Source: Bathynomus jamesi
Lineage: Eukaryota; Arthropoda; Malacostraca; Isopoda; Cirolanidae
Length of the DNA stretch: 64,000 nt
Direction: 5' to 3'
Assembly (NCBI GenBank): GCA_023014485.1
Contig: JAJOZX010002575.1
Coordinates: 352,501 to 416,500, forward strand
The translations under genes and the position numbers were made by a program. Positions 54,140-64,000 of the stretch are shown in pieces (positions within the stretch are counted from its first letter, which is position 1; each line of letters opens with the position of its first letter). The notes beneath the pieces are model-generated. The model was not told the DNA's origin, did no database searches, and saw only the letters and a list, made by a program, of their open reading frames with translations.

Positions 54140-54621
54140 TCAAGGATTAAGGTATCCATATGGTAGGGTATCATAGGTACCAGGCACCAGGTAATGTTTC
54201 CTATAGGTGTTACGACATCCCTTCGTGCCCCTTAGTTCCTTCACACACCCCAGTTTCTGCGCCCGAAAATTGTGGGTCCTCACAGTCAGTTGTGGTGGCT
54301 GGTAGCCCTTATCTTCTAAGCACACTAGATCCTTCAACAAGTCAAAGTTAATGACTCGTTAGTTCGCATGGTTAAGCGTGATACCCTTAGCCTTCACGAT
54401 ATATTTCATATCATCCCCGACCCTCACCCATACCCCATAGGTTTTTGGCCCTGTTGATACAAATGAGTCTGCGTATACACCATCACCATACTCATCCTTG
54501 ATGTCGTCAGTTAAATCTCAGGAATTCCCCAAGAGCAGGCATGTATTCATCCTCCCTCGCTGTGAATATTACGCTATCTGTGTCAGCGTACAGCACCTTC
54601 CGCTAAAGAGAGTGCAGTAGT
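54140..54621 (-). pseudogene. Left-arm copy of the PolB C-terminus
   Basis: The minus strand carries the DTDS motif C region (VLYADTDSVIF, about 54600-54565) and the C-terminal DLVCLEDKG, PPQLTVRTHNF and KELRGTKGCRNTY segments, ending at 54140. It retains ~18 bases near motif C that are deleted in the right-arm copy. Frameshifts are present. Confidence 0.85.
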
Positions 54622-55087
54622 CCCCAGTCAGTGTTCAACAAATACCAATATGAAATTTTGTTCCATAAAGGTGTATATGGCGTTAATTCGTTAATGGGTA
54701 ATGAGCATACAGTCAGTGTAATTGACGATCTCATGTTGGAAATGGATAAAACGTTTGCCGAGACATTTACAGTGTTCTCCCACCATCTTAACATAAGCGT
54801 ATTCTTCGATCAGAATCTATTTTTCAAAAATAGATACATGCGCGATGTGTCGTTAAATACACATTATCTAGTCTTATTCGCACAACGTAGATGTGTCACA
54901 AATTCGGGTATTAGCCAATCAAATGTTCCCGAATCAGCGTAAGGAGTTTTTGGAGGTTTATAAAGAAGCTACAAGTCAGCGTTATGGATATTTGCTTTGT
55001 GATCTTCACCTGCGAAACACATTTAGGGTGCTTCTAAGAACGAATATATTCTCAAACGATCCTGAAACGGTGTATATTCCAGAATGA
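54622..55087 (+). pseudogene. Left-arm copy of the packaging ATPase, C-terminal part
   Basis: The frame at 54631-54942 begins after the missing Walker A region. The frame at 54893-55087 carries SQIRVLANQMFP, YKEATSQRYGYLLCDLH and RTNIFS. The same frameshift separates the two pieces in the right arm, so it is older than the duplication. Confidence 0.8.
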
Positions 55088-55407
55088 CAAATAAGTTGAA
55101 AAAATATCGTGAATTAATAAATATCTATCAATGATTGCCCCGGGCACTGCCACAGATGTTTGTTAAAAATATCGACTCCGACTTTTTAAAATACATCTGT
55201 GAAATCTGTCTTAATGTTATAAAATGTAATGTGTCAATGAAACCCTCTCAGAAAGCTCGCTTACGTCGTTACAAGAACATAATACGTGCGCTCGCTCGTA
55301 AAAGTCAAACTGTGGGTAAGAAAAAGCGAATTATTGTACAAAGAGGGGGATCATTCCTCCCCATCTTATTTTCAGTTTTGGGACCTTTACTGACTAGATT
55401 AATATAA
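55088..55407 (+). pseudogene. Left-arm copy of the pX-like small protein
   Basis: Corresponds to the intact frame at 57064-57375. One TGA near 55131 interrupts it early. The basic stretch (KARLRRYKNIIRALARKS) and hydrophobic C-terminus (FLPILFSVLGPLLTRLI) are intact from 55135. Confidence 0.7.
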
Positions 55408-55634
55408 TGAAGAAAGTAGTAGTGAATCCGCACGAGGTGTATGCTTCATTGCAAAGTTCAAAGATTCCAGACACTGCTCTAGAACCCTGTAAAAGCAGGC
55501 TTAAAAGAATGGAAAGCGAGTTGCGAGGTCTATTAAACAGTGAAAAGTCACCTGATGAGAAAAGGATCTTGTACAAAGAGGCTTTGCAGAAATTTATTCA
55601 TGAGGACGAAGATTAAAAGAATCCGACATATAAA
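55407..55634 (+). pseudogene. Left-arm copy of the unknown Polinton gene, N-terminal part only
   Basis: Starts MKKVVVNPHEVYASLQ and runs to a stop at 55614. The sequence matches 56848-57063 (minus) and then joins the integrase start at 55635. The C-terminal half present in the right arm is deleted. Confidence 0.75.
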
Positions 55635-56190
55635 ATGTACAGAGGTGCTTACGGACTAGGGAAAAAAGATGTTGAGAGGTTTTTGCGGGAGCAGGATGCT
55701 TATACACTTCATAAGCCGGTGAGAAAAAGATTTAAAACGGCCAAGACAACAGCGGCATCGATTGACTCTATTTGGTAAGCGGATTTAACAGACATGCAAA
55801 GATATTCAGTGTATAACGACGGCTATCGCTACATCCTATTCATAATAGATGTATTTTCTAGATATCTGTGGCTAATTCCTCTGAAAATAAATCGCCTGAA
55901 ACAGTTGCTAAAGCTACCAAAACGTTGAATTTCAAAGAAGATAGGGTTCCTTGCTATTTTTGTACGGATATGGGGGAAGAATTTATAGGCCGCGCTTTTC
56001 AGAACATGCTGACAGAGTTTGATATCAGTTACTACACTAGCAGTTCTATACATAAGGCCTCTTTAGCTGAAAGAGTTCAACGTACCATAAAGGAACGCAC
56101 ACATCGTTATTTTACAGATAAAAACACATACAGATGTATAAACATTCTGGTGTCATTGGCCTCGTCATACAACCGTTCACATCACCGGCT
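55635..56190 (+). pseudogene. Polinton retroviral-type integrase (frameshifted)
   Basis: From ATG 55635: MYRGAYGLGKKDVERFLREQ and DAYTLHKPVRKRFK (N-terminal part), then DLTDMQRYSVYNDGYRYILF with the first catalytic Asp. A stop at about 55779 and a frameshift near 55870 move the frame. The rest (55868 onward) holds FCTDMGEEFIG (second Asp), the catalytic Glu in SLAERVQRTIKER, and LASSYNRSHH. This is the DDE integrase that gives Polintons their retroviral link. The frame is cut at the dimer centre. Confidence 0.85.
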
Positions 56191-56330
56191 TATTAAGTGT
56201 ATAAACATCCTGCTCCCGCAAAAACCTCTCAACATCTTTTTTCCCTACTCCGTAAACACCGCTGTACAGGCTATTAACGCCGCCATAGGAGGCGGGGTTA
56301 GAAATGTCATAATAGCGTTTACTTAATATG
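56190..56330 (-). pseudogene. Right-arm integrase, N-terminal fragment
   Basis: The minus strand encodes SGVYGVGKKDVERFLREQDV and YTLNKPV, the inverse copy of 55635-55730, then breaks off at the centre. This shows that the two arms meet inside their integrase genes. Confidence 0.8.
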
Positions 56331-57063
56331 TTAGCCATTTGCTATTTTAGAAATACGTGGATAAGGTTGGCAGTTTGTTCTCTTCTTTCTCCTCTTCAGA
56401 GAAGCTACTGCTGGGGGCGATGGCGTACACAGTTGTGACACATGCAAGACTTGATCCAAGTCTTTTAATCTATTCAGATTACCCATCAATGTTTTGGGAA
56501 CATTTGTTTGTTGTAGTCTTGCTTTAATATGTTTCCATCCTGTTGATGAGGGCCTGTCCAACTTTCTCACCAGATCATGGACAATGTCAACGATATTGGA
56601 TCCCTGTTCCCTTGTTCCTTCAACAATAACCTCGCCTGTATCGGCCCACTGTATGATGGGGTCCTCACTCAATAGATTAAAGACTTAAGCCTTTATTCCT
56701 CAATGTATGCGGGAGACTACTTTTTAATACATGTTCGAAGTGTCGCGTTTCGTTATTCTTTGGTTGGTCATCTCTAACGTCGGGCCCAGGTCCTATTTCG
56801 CTATGCCCAGCGTTGCTCGCGCTGTGCCTAATAACCACGGGGAGCTCTGTCGGATTCTTATAATCTTCGTACTCATGAAGAAATTTCTGCAAAGCCTCTT
56901 GGTACATCCTTTTCTCATCAGGTGACTTTTCTCTGTTTAATATGGCTCGCAACTCGCTTTCCAATTTTTTAAGCCTTCTTTTACGGTTCTAGAGCCGTGT
57001 CTGGAATCTTTGAATTTTGCAATGAAGCATACACCTCGTGCGGAATCACTACCACTTTCTTCA
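56331..57063 (-). pseudogene. Polinton-associated protein of unknown function
   Basis: From 57063 (MKKVVVIPHEVYASLQ) through 56964-56677 (MESELRAILNREKSPDEKR; acidic middle region GPGPDVRDD) to 56672-56331 (LSEDPIIQWADTGEV, GWKHIKARLQQTNVPK; basic tail LKRRKKR). Two frameshifts (near 56970 and 56675) break the frame. This type of protein recurs beside ATPase and integrase in arthropod Polintons as I know them. Its role is not established to me. Confidence 0.65.
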
Positions 57064-57375
57064 TTATATTAATCTAATCAGTAAAGGTCCCAAAACTGAA
57101 AATAAGATGGGCAGGAATGCTCCCCCTCTTTGTACAATAATTCGTTTTTTCTTCCCCACAGTTTGACTTTTACGAGCAAGCGCAGGTATTATGTTCTTGT
57201 AACGACGTAAGCGAGCCTTCTGAGGGTGTTTTATTCGTACATTACATTTTATAACATTAAGACAGATTTCACAGATGCATTTTAAAAAGTCGGAGTCGAT
57301 ATTTTTAACAAACATCTGTTGCAGTGCCCGGGGCAATCGTTGATAGATTTCTATTAATTCACGATATTTCCTCAC
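57064..57375 (-). CDS. pX-like small basic/hydrophobic protein
   Basis: 103 aa, intact. N-terminal helical part (MRKYRELIEIYQRLP), a Cys-containing middle (CICEICLNVIKC), a basic stretch (KARLRRYKNIIPALARKS) and a hydrophobic, Gly-containing end (GGAFLPILFSVLGPLLIRLI). Polinton/adintovirus genomes encode small basic proteins comparable to adenovirus pX near the ATPase. I assign it by position and composition only. It overlaps the ATPase end by a few bases. Confidence 0.55.
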   Translation of the reverse strand: MRKYRELIEIYQRLPRALQQMFVKNIDSDFLKCICEICLNVIKCNVRIKHPQKARLRRYKNIIPALARKSQTVGKKKRIIVQRGGAFLPILFSVLGPLLIRLI

Positions 57376-57983
57376 CCTATTTGTCTTTCTGGAATATACA
57401 CCGTTTCAGGATCGTTTGAGAATATATTCGTTCTTAGAAGCACCCTAAATGTGTTTCGCGGGTGAAGGTCACAAAGCAAATATCCGTAACGCTGACTTGT
57501 AGCTTCTTTATAAACCTCCAAAAACTCCTTACGCTGATTCGGGAACATTTGATTGGCTAATACCCCAATTTGTGACACATCTACGTTGTGCGAATAAGAC
57601 TAGATAATGTGTATTTAACGACACATCGCGCATGTATCTATTTTTGAAACATAGATTCTGATTGATGAAGAATACGCTTATGTTAAGATGGTGGGAGAAC
57701 ACTAAATGTCTCGGCAAGCTTTTTATCCATTTCCAACATTATCCATTACCCATTAACGAATTAACGTCATATACACCTTTGTGGAACAAAATTTCATCTT
57801 GGTACTCGTTGAACACTGACTGATACGTCGAATAGCACCATATTACTTTATGCACAATTTTTTAGAACATCTCCCCCTTATCTTTAATGATTTTAAGCAT
57901 AACACAGTTTTACCACATCCTGTAGGGCCAGATATAATGCATGTGGAGGGGCTTGTGAACCTTAATTTTTCTACAGATTCCAT
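57372..57983 (-). pseudogene. Packaging ATPase (FtsK/HerA-type), right arm
   Basis: Starts at the ATG 57983. Walker A GPTGCGKTVL lies at 57905-57928. The later conserved parts are in two further frames: 57717-57529 and 57578-57372 (SQIGVLANQMFP, YGYLLCDLHP, LLRTNIFS). Frameshifts and a ~20-base deletion near 57735 break the frame. In Polintons and related viruses this ATPase pumps the genome into the capsid. Confidence 0.75.
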
Positions 57984-58111
57984 CTCTAACACGTCACACC
58001 CCTAAGTGGTTCATTTACAAAATATAACAAAATTTAAGTGCTGCTCCTTATATTCTTGTTTTTCTTCTTCCACAGAACCGTGAATGACAACGATGTACAG
58101 TCCCCCACATC

Positions 58112-61100
58112 GATGTCACAGATGATCCCGATGACAGTGTAGCTACAGAATCCCTCCCCGCTGACGAACTCTCACTAGCGATACCTGTAGCATGCTACAA
58201 TTCAAAGCGGAAGTATGATGAAGAACTCTCGACGTCATGTATAAAGCGTGCCAGGATTGCGCCGGTTGTTAGACCTCGAGTATTAGAGCCCCGACCCTCT
58301 ACGTCTTACGACATAACCCCTACAATAGTACCTTCCTCAAATATGCCCCATTATTCCTGGTCAGTTCCGGGTACTTCCTCCACAGCAGCAGCAGCTTCTC
58401 GTGCTGTGGAGGAAGGTATAACATTCGAGTTGGTGCGCACCGCTACCCCACCCCTGCCGTGACTAGAAGTCGGTTCGTGGTCAGGGTTAATCCAAGATCT
58501 TGTATACCATCGTGTTGGGTTGCGACGCGTAGTTGAGCGTATTGTAGAGTTTGCCTTTGAGAACGGCAATGAACGTGAAGTCCGGACGAGGTTGTCCTTC
58601 AGGTTCGGGTCAGATGACGGGGACGTAGATGATTTTTGGGTATTAATACCGTTCAGGCGTTTGGCGGCTGTAGACAGAATATATATTGGGCCGTATAATG
58701 CAGGCGTCTCAAAGTAGTACAGCTTTCAATATGGAAAACTTCATGGTAGATATTGACAGAGTATTCCGGGTTGCTGGTCATAGTGCCACACCTTATACTC
58801 TTAATTTCAATTTTCCGGTTATTTACAGAAAGCATTTAAACGTCGATCGTGGTTGCGGCTTTATTGCAATAGTCTTAGGTCATAGGTTCACTGTGCTAAA
58901 TACATGGACGCAAAAAATTTGGTTGCCTACGGTTGTGCAGCGTGCCCGTAAACTGGCTTCAGATTGTAAGCTTGAGTTTGAGTGTAATATGGGCCATGAA
59001 GAGCTGAGAAGGGTCGAACAGGAAATGAATCTTCGTATAGTTTTATTTGGAATGGATGATCGTCGTAGGACTGTGTATGTTTTTAAAAACTGTGTGACCT
59101 CTACTTATTTTAGGATTGTCAGGAACATCGTATCTCCCCATCCGTAAGATTAGGACTCTCTACGTAGTTATGATAAAAATCGAAAATATGGAAGGGATCA
59201 TGATTTGTTTAAGGATTGTCTCGAGTTTGCGGATGATATATTGAAACATTGTAAGGAGTGCTACATGGTATGTGAGCAGTGTAAAAGCCCCAAATGTGAA
59301 AGTCGTGTAGTTGAAGCCGAGAAGAGGGAATGCAATGCGTGTAGACGTACATTTTTCAATAATAAATGCGCTGAGCTCCATAAATCAATTGGCACTTGCA
59401 GGAAAATGAGAATCTGTGAATGTGGCATGTTTCATATGATAGCTAATTAGGGTACGTTTGTACGTAAATTCGACGAAATTCACTGTTCTACATATCATGT
59501 AAAATATAAGGCGGATGGAGTGAAGCATGTATGTTACATGAAAGATGCTAAGCCTAAAAATAAACCTTGTATAACCGTGTACTACGATATAGAAACTTAC
59601 AAGAACGCTGAAACGAAAGTGGTTATTCCACATTTACTCGTAAGCCAGACTATCTGGGATAAGTGCATGGAGGTCGAGTGTGATGAGTGTCACAAATGTG
59701 GTAAACGGACAAACGGTCTTAAAACGAGAGCACACGACAGCCCTGTGAAACTCTTTGTGTCCTATATTGTCAAATTAGCGAACAAGTTCAAAATAATGAC
59801 TGTGTATTCTTGCCCATAACGGGGCAAAATTTGACACACAGTTCCTTTATAAGGAGTTGCTTGAACACGAGTTGTCTGCGATATTTACAGGTGATCCCTT
59901 GAAAAGAGGCAACAGACTAATACAGATGCAGATAAGAGGTAATGTACAGTTTAAAGACCCCCTGCTGTTCATACCTTGTAAATTAGCAAAGCTACCCAAA
60001 GCCATGGGCGTAGCCGCTGAAGTTTCAAAAGGGTATTTCCCTTACACATTCCTCACCAGCGAAACTTTAAATTACGTAGGACTACCTCCACCCAAACATT
60101 ACTTTAACTACACCAACATGAGTGATAGTGAACGTGAAGATTTGGCCGCTACTACAACAGTTTTAATGAATTTAGTCCATAAATTATAGCTGACGAATGT
60201 GAACGTTATTGCGTGGATGATGTACGCGTGCTTAGAGTATGTTTCCAGGCCTTTAGAAGGATGTACATAGCCCGTTTCAAATGCGATCCGCTGCAAGTCG
60301 CAACCACGATCGCCTCATTATGTTTTACGGTGTTCAAGAATAACTTCATGCCTAAAGACACCTTAGGCGTCATTCACAGAAACATTCCCCGTAGTTATGG
60401 GCACAAGGTTATTTACTGGTTCATACACCTACAGCAACAGACATGGGTATACATAAAGCACGACCGCAACACAAGTGAAGTACCCATTAACGTCAATGGT
60501 CGTGTTTTTTGGGTTGATGACCTAAGTGAGGATCCAACCACTGCTGAGAAGAATGTGTACTCCTTTAACGGCTGCTGGTGGCATAAATGCCCACGCCCTA
60601 AGTGTGCCGTCATAGGGGATCTCCATGGAAGATCCCCCGCCGACAGCCTCGCATGGACCCGTAACTGCGATCAACTTATAGGCTCCCAGTTCACTCACAA
60701 GATTGTGTGGGAGCATGAGTATGTGGCACGGATGGAAACAGATGGCCAGTACCGTGAAGAAATAAGGGCCATCAAACGTTCAATGGTGTTGGACCCCTTC
60801 AAATGTGGTAACAGCTTGTTTGGAGGGCATACAAACCCATTCAAGCTATACTTTCCGCCTACGGAGGGCGTGAAACTCCATTACTACGACTTCTGTTCTT
60901 TATGCCCCTACGTGATGAAGAACAATCCGCACCCCGTAGGTTCGCCTGAAATACTGGTGGGTCCCACCATGCCAACCATCGAGGATTTTTCAGCTAACTT
61001 GAATGAGCGCTACTTTGGACTCTCTTTCGTAGACGTGCTTCCCCCTCGCGATTTATGGATGCCGATCTTAGCCATCGTTATAGATCACAAGCTCATGTTT

Positions 61101-62158
61101 TCCCTGTGCGTGAAGTGCGCAGAGGAGAACAACGGTCATTGTAACCATACAACCAACCGGCGTAAGATCAGAGGTGTATATACAAGCCCTGAGCTGGACC
61201 TAGCCTTCGCCATGGGTACAGAATATTGAAGATACATGAGGTGTGGAGGTTTCAGAAGCTACCCAACTTTTCACGCCATATATAAACACTTTTTTGAAGG
61301 ATAACGTAGGAGCATCGGGATATCCGCGAGGGGTTGATACCGAAGATGAAAAAACGGCTTATATTCAGCGTTACCGTGCCCATGAAGGTATACAGCGTGA
61401 CCGTTCCCAAATTGTTAAGAATCCTGGCAAGCGCTTTAGTGCAAAGTTGTGTCTAAACAGTTTTTTGGGGAAATTTACACAGAATACTGGCAAAGGGAAC
61501 GTTCATTTGGCACAAAGTTATAGTGAAGTCTGGGATTATGCCAACGCTCCCGGTAAAGAGGTTATGGAGGTCGTGAATGTAGGTAATACTTATATAATAA
61601 AGTACAACTTCACCGAACTGGCCACAGATACCTCACGGGTTACAAACATACCTGTAGCCAGCTTCACAACGGCCTACGCCCGCATCAAGCTTTGGAGACT
61701 ACTGCACTCTCTTTGGCGGAGGGTGCTGTACGCTGACACAGATAGCGTAATATTCACAGCGAGGGAGGGGAATTCCTCGGAGAGTTAACTGACGAGATCA
61801 AGGATGAGTATGGTGATGGTGTATACGCAGACTCATTTGTATCAACTGGGCCAAAAACCTATGGGGTAGGGTGAGGGTGGGAGATGATGTGAAATATATC
61901 GTGAAGATTAAGGGTATCACGCTTAACCATACGAAGTGACGAGTCGTTAACTTTGACTCGTTGAAGGATCTAGTGTGCTTAGAAGATGAGGGCGACCAGC
62001 CACCCCAACTGACTGTGAGGACCCACAATTTTCGGAAGCAGAAACTGAGGTATGTGAAGGAACTTAGGGGCACGAAGAAATGCCGTAACACCTATAGGAA
62101 ACGTTATCAGGTGCCTGGTACTTATGATACCGTACCATATGGATACCGTAATCTTTGA
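58112..62158 (+). pseudogene. Protein-primed family B DNA polymerase (Polinton PolB), many lesions
   Basis: A low-complexity N-terminal region (58112-58462, Ser/Thr/Ala-rich) precedes VVERIVEFAFENGNE (58520-58717) and a domain at 58686-59147. A zinc-binding segment follows (59205-59450: CKECYMVCEQC, CNACRRTFF). The 3'-5' exonuclease begins with VYYDIET (59575) and NGAKFDTQFL (59820). The polymerase domain shows motif A YDFCSLCPY (60880), motif B CLNSFLGKF (61450) and motif C YADTDSVIF (61730), ending with DLVCLEDEG and RTHNFRK to 62158. Stops at 59146, 59448, 59817, 60187, 61227 and a short deletion after motif C (61765) break it. Length and motif order fit Polinton PolB. Confidence 0.9.
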
Positions 62159-62233
62159 TTGTATTTATATATATGTGTATTGTTAACGATATGTTTATTT
62201 ATTACGTATATTTGTAAATATATACCGTGAATA

Positions 62234-62555
62234 ACACTGGGTAACAAAATTTGAAAAATTTTCTGTTTATTGTTATTTTTCTGTCGTTTCTTAATGATTT
62301 CGAGGCGCTGATTCCAAAAATTATATTGGTTTTGCTCTATCATCAACCGTTTCAAAAATATAGGTTATCACACTTTTCATATGGCAAAGTATATAAAGAA
62401 GGCTAACATAAATATTTTCTGAAAATAAAAACACTATGGGAAATTAATGTTTATTGAGCCAAAATTGTTTGACAAACCCAAAATGGTGCAAAGGATATAA
62501 TACATATCATGAGGAAAACCGATAAGAGAATAACAAGCCTCGTTATGCAGTGTGC
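62234..62555. other. No recognisable gene
   Basis: AT-rich DNA outside the inverted-dimer similarity. No coding motif and no clear end signal of the Polinton. Confidence 0.4.
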
Positions 62556-62560
62556 ATTCC

Positions 62561-64000
62561 TTAAAAATGCACTGAAGAACACGACTTCCGCGTATGAACA
62601 TTCTTATCCTTTCTGATTAGCGACCATACGTAGTCTCCCATCATGGAAGCATCCCAATGGCCCTGGTACCTTTTCTCCATCGTTTGAATATCTTGATGGA
62701 ATCTTTCGCCATGTTCTTCACTCACATCGCCCAGGTTATCACGAAAAAAGTCTAGATGTGAATGCAGATAGTGTAATTTTAAAGACATACGGCACCCCAT
62801 TTTGCCATAGCACTTAATCAAGTTTGACACTAACTCCTTATAGTTTGGTGCTTTATGGTTGCCTAGAACCCACGAACCACATCACGGAAAGCACACCAAG
62901 CCTCTTTTTCGATCGGAGTCATCTTGGCTTCAAGGTTCTTTGAATTCAACAGCGCCTTGACTTGTGGTCCTACAAAGATGCCAGCCTTGACTTTGGCCTC
63001 AGAGAGTTTAGGAACATGACCCGAATCTGTTGGAAAACTTCCCCTCCAAAATCTAACGCAGTTACAAACTGCTTAATTAGACCCAACTTAATATGGAGAG
63101 GTGGTAGCAGAACTATGTCAGGCTTCACAAGAGGTTCCCTGAGTACATTGTACTTTCCTGGTTGCAGTCCTTCACGTGGAGGCCACTGAACTGTTTTATA
63201 GTGCTCAGTTGAAGCCCTGGTATCCCACAGGCAAAGAAAACATGAATATTTAGTAAACCTTCCTTGTAAACCTAACAGGAAACCAATCATTTTGAAATCA
63301 TCACACACGTCCCAGTTATATTGTTCATACCTGATTTGAGTGAGCAGTTGTTTGATATTTTCATAGTCCTCTTTCATTTGAACAGAATGTGCAACTGGTA
63401 TAGATGGATATTTGTTCCCATTGTGGAGTAGAACAGCTTTTAAACTCCGAGTTGAACTGTCAATAAACAGGCGCTACTCTGAGGGTATAGGTGTTAACCC
63501 AATAGCTGTGAATAGACCATTAACCTCACTGCAATAACAGAAAAAGCCATTGACATCGTAGAACCATGCAAACTCTTCATGCCGCTTTCGGTATACAGTG
63601 CTCTTGCAGTCTTCTCCAAGCAAATTCCACACTTTGAGTCTGGAGGTCAGAAGCTCAGACCCTGATTTCGTCAGACCCAAATCTCTAATTAAGTCGTCCA
63701 ATTCCCTCTAATTTGGAAAGTGAGGGTTTGTACTGAAAGTTACTGTATATTCTTCATCATGACTGTCCTCACCAGCCGACATCTCAGATCAGCTAGCTGC
63801 ATCCTCATTTTCAACCTGCAAAGTAAAGAAACAAACTATAGGCATGGCTATATATGTAGAAGAGCATCAGCACTAAGAAAAATCGACACATAATGACCCA
63901 CAGTCTGTAAATACAGAAGGTAAAGTAATGGATAGATACCTGTTCTGGTGGACGTGGTATTGGAAGACCTTCGCCATGTGGTACAGGAGCTATGGACGAC
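62561..64000 (-). pseudogene. Transposon-like gene of a widespread invertebrate repeat family, broken, runs off the window
   Basis: Minus-strand pieces: an exon at the window edge (about 63995-63942, SSIAPVPHGEGLP) with a GT-AG intron (about 63941 to 63817), then SEMSAGEDSHDEE, RELDDLIRDLGLTKSGSELL (frame 63701-63474), a TAG in place of a Trp codon (63474) in a row reading RLFIDSS, then 63377-62970 (YENIKQLLTQIRYEQYNWD, FLGLQG-like YSCFLCLWDTRAS, LLPPLHIKLGLIKQFV) and 62830-62561 (MGCRMSLKLHYLHSHLDFF, SEEHGERFHQDI). These motifs recur in repetitive genes of many invertebrates, but I cannot name the superfamily. Frameshifts near 62970 and 62850. Confidence 0.65.

Larger units (their letters stand above)
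54061..62233. mobile_element. Polinton/adintovirus-like block arranged as a head-to-head inverted dimer
   Basis: The outer ends are inverse copies: 54061-54621 matches 61692-62233. The inner parts are also inverse: 54624-55630 matches 56848-57823, and 55635-55710 matches 56205-56300. The order outward from a centre near 56190 is integrase, unknown protein, pX-like, ATPase, PolB in both arms. The right arm is nearly complete. The left arm has lost the PolB N-terminal part with the ATPase N-terminus (junction ~54622) and half of the unknown gene (junction ~55630). No major or minor capsid gene is visible. Confidence 0.8.

Noticed and set aside
54061..62233. Major and minor capsid genes of the Polinton
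   Set aside because: No frame of the expected ~500-700 aa double jelly-roll size or motif was found in either arm.

Overview
The window looks like intergenic or heterochromatin-like DNA from an arthropod nuclear genome. I see no ordinary host gene, bacterial operon or CRISPR array. The evidence is GT-AG introns inside transposon genes, long (AT)n, (AC)n, (CT)n and (CTT)n tracts, TAACC/TTAGG-like degenerate repeats, and nested Tc1/mariner, hAT, BEL/Pao, CR1- and Jockey-like LINE, Penelope-like and Polinton elements. The types of LINE and BEL element fit a crustacean well, but I cannot name a species from sequence alone. Layout. 0-5 kb: decayed mariner and LINE pieces, plus a foldback element at 3771-4671 with a 12-bp target duplication and a hammerhead-like core. 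5.2-10.9 kb: a broken hAT transposase interrupted by a 3.36-kb DNA element (5906-9268) whose intron-containing gene I cannot assign to a named superfamily. 11.7-14.4 kb: a clean hAT with an 8-bp target duplication, inserted in an old mariner. 15.3-18.06 kb: a large palindrome with a DD41D transposon (15715-17482) at its centre. 18.06-21.65 kb: the most interesting locus, described below. 22.4-26.4 kb: a nearly full CR1-like LINE. 26-39 kb: microsatellites, tRNA-derived repeats, a second unclassified transposon-like gene and a Jockey-like LINE. 39.3-42.6 kb: a BEL/Pao pol region. 43.3-48 kb: a LINE fragment, a tRNA-like palindrome, an apparently intact maT (DD37D) transposon and a deleted relative. 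48.7-52 kb: a SINE, a Tc1 fragment, a Penelope-like element and a MITE. 52.1-53.9 kb: unrecognised minus-strand reading frames. 54.06-62.23 kb: a Polinton/adintovirus-like block (PolB, packaging ATPase, pX-like protein, retroviral-type integrase) arranged as a head-to-head inverted dimer. 62.5-64 kb: a decayed transposon-like gene with an intron. The outstanding locus is 18062-21647. A Tc1/mariner-type composite element has terminal inverted repeats, TA target duplications on both sides, and arms made of inverted 3' halves of a DD41D transposase. Inside are two head-to-tail copies of a ~1.4-kb unit. Each unit holds a circovirus-like (CRESS-DNA virus) capsid gene with its own TATA box and a stem-loop whose loop reads CAGTATTAC on the capsid-sense strand, the form of a rolling-circle origin. 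Each unit also holds a ~0.2-kb piece of the same transposase family. No Rep gene is visible. The downstream capsid frame is open; the other copy has a one-base homopolymer frameshift. The repeats differ only by short indels, mostly in homopolymers, so either the duplication is very recent or the assembly must be checked. This may be an integrated, transposon-packaged remnant of a capsid-only viral circle. That reading is inference, while the parts themselves are visible in the sequence.
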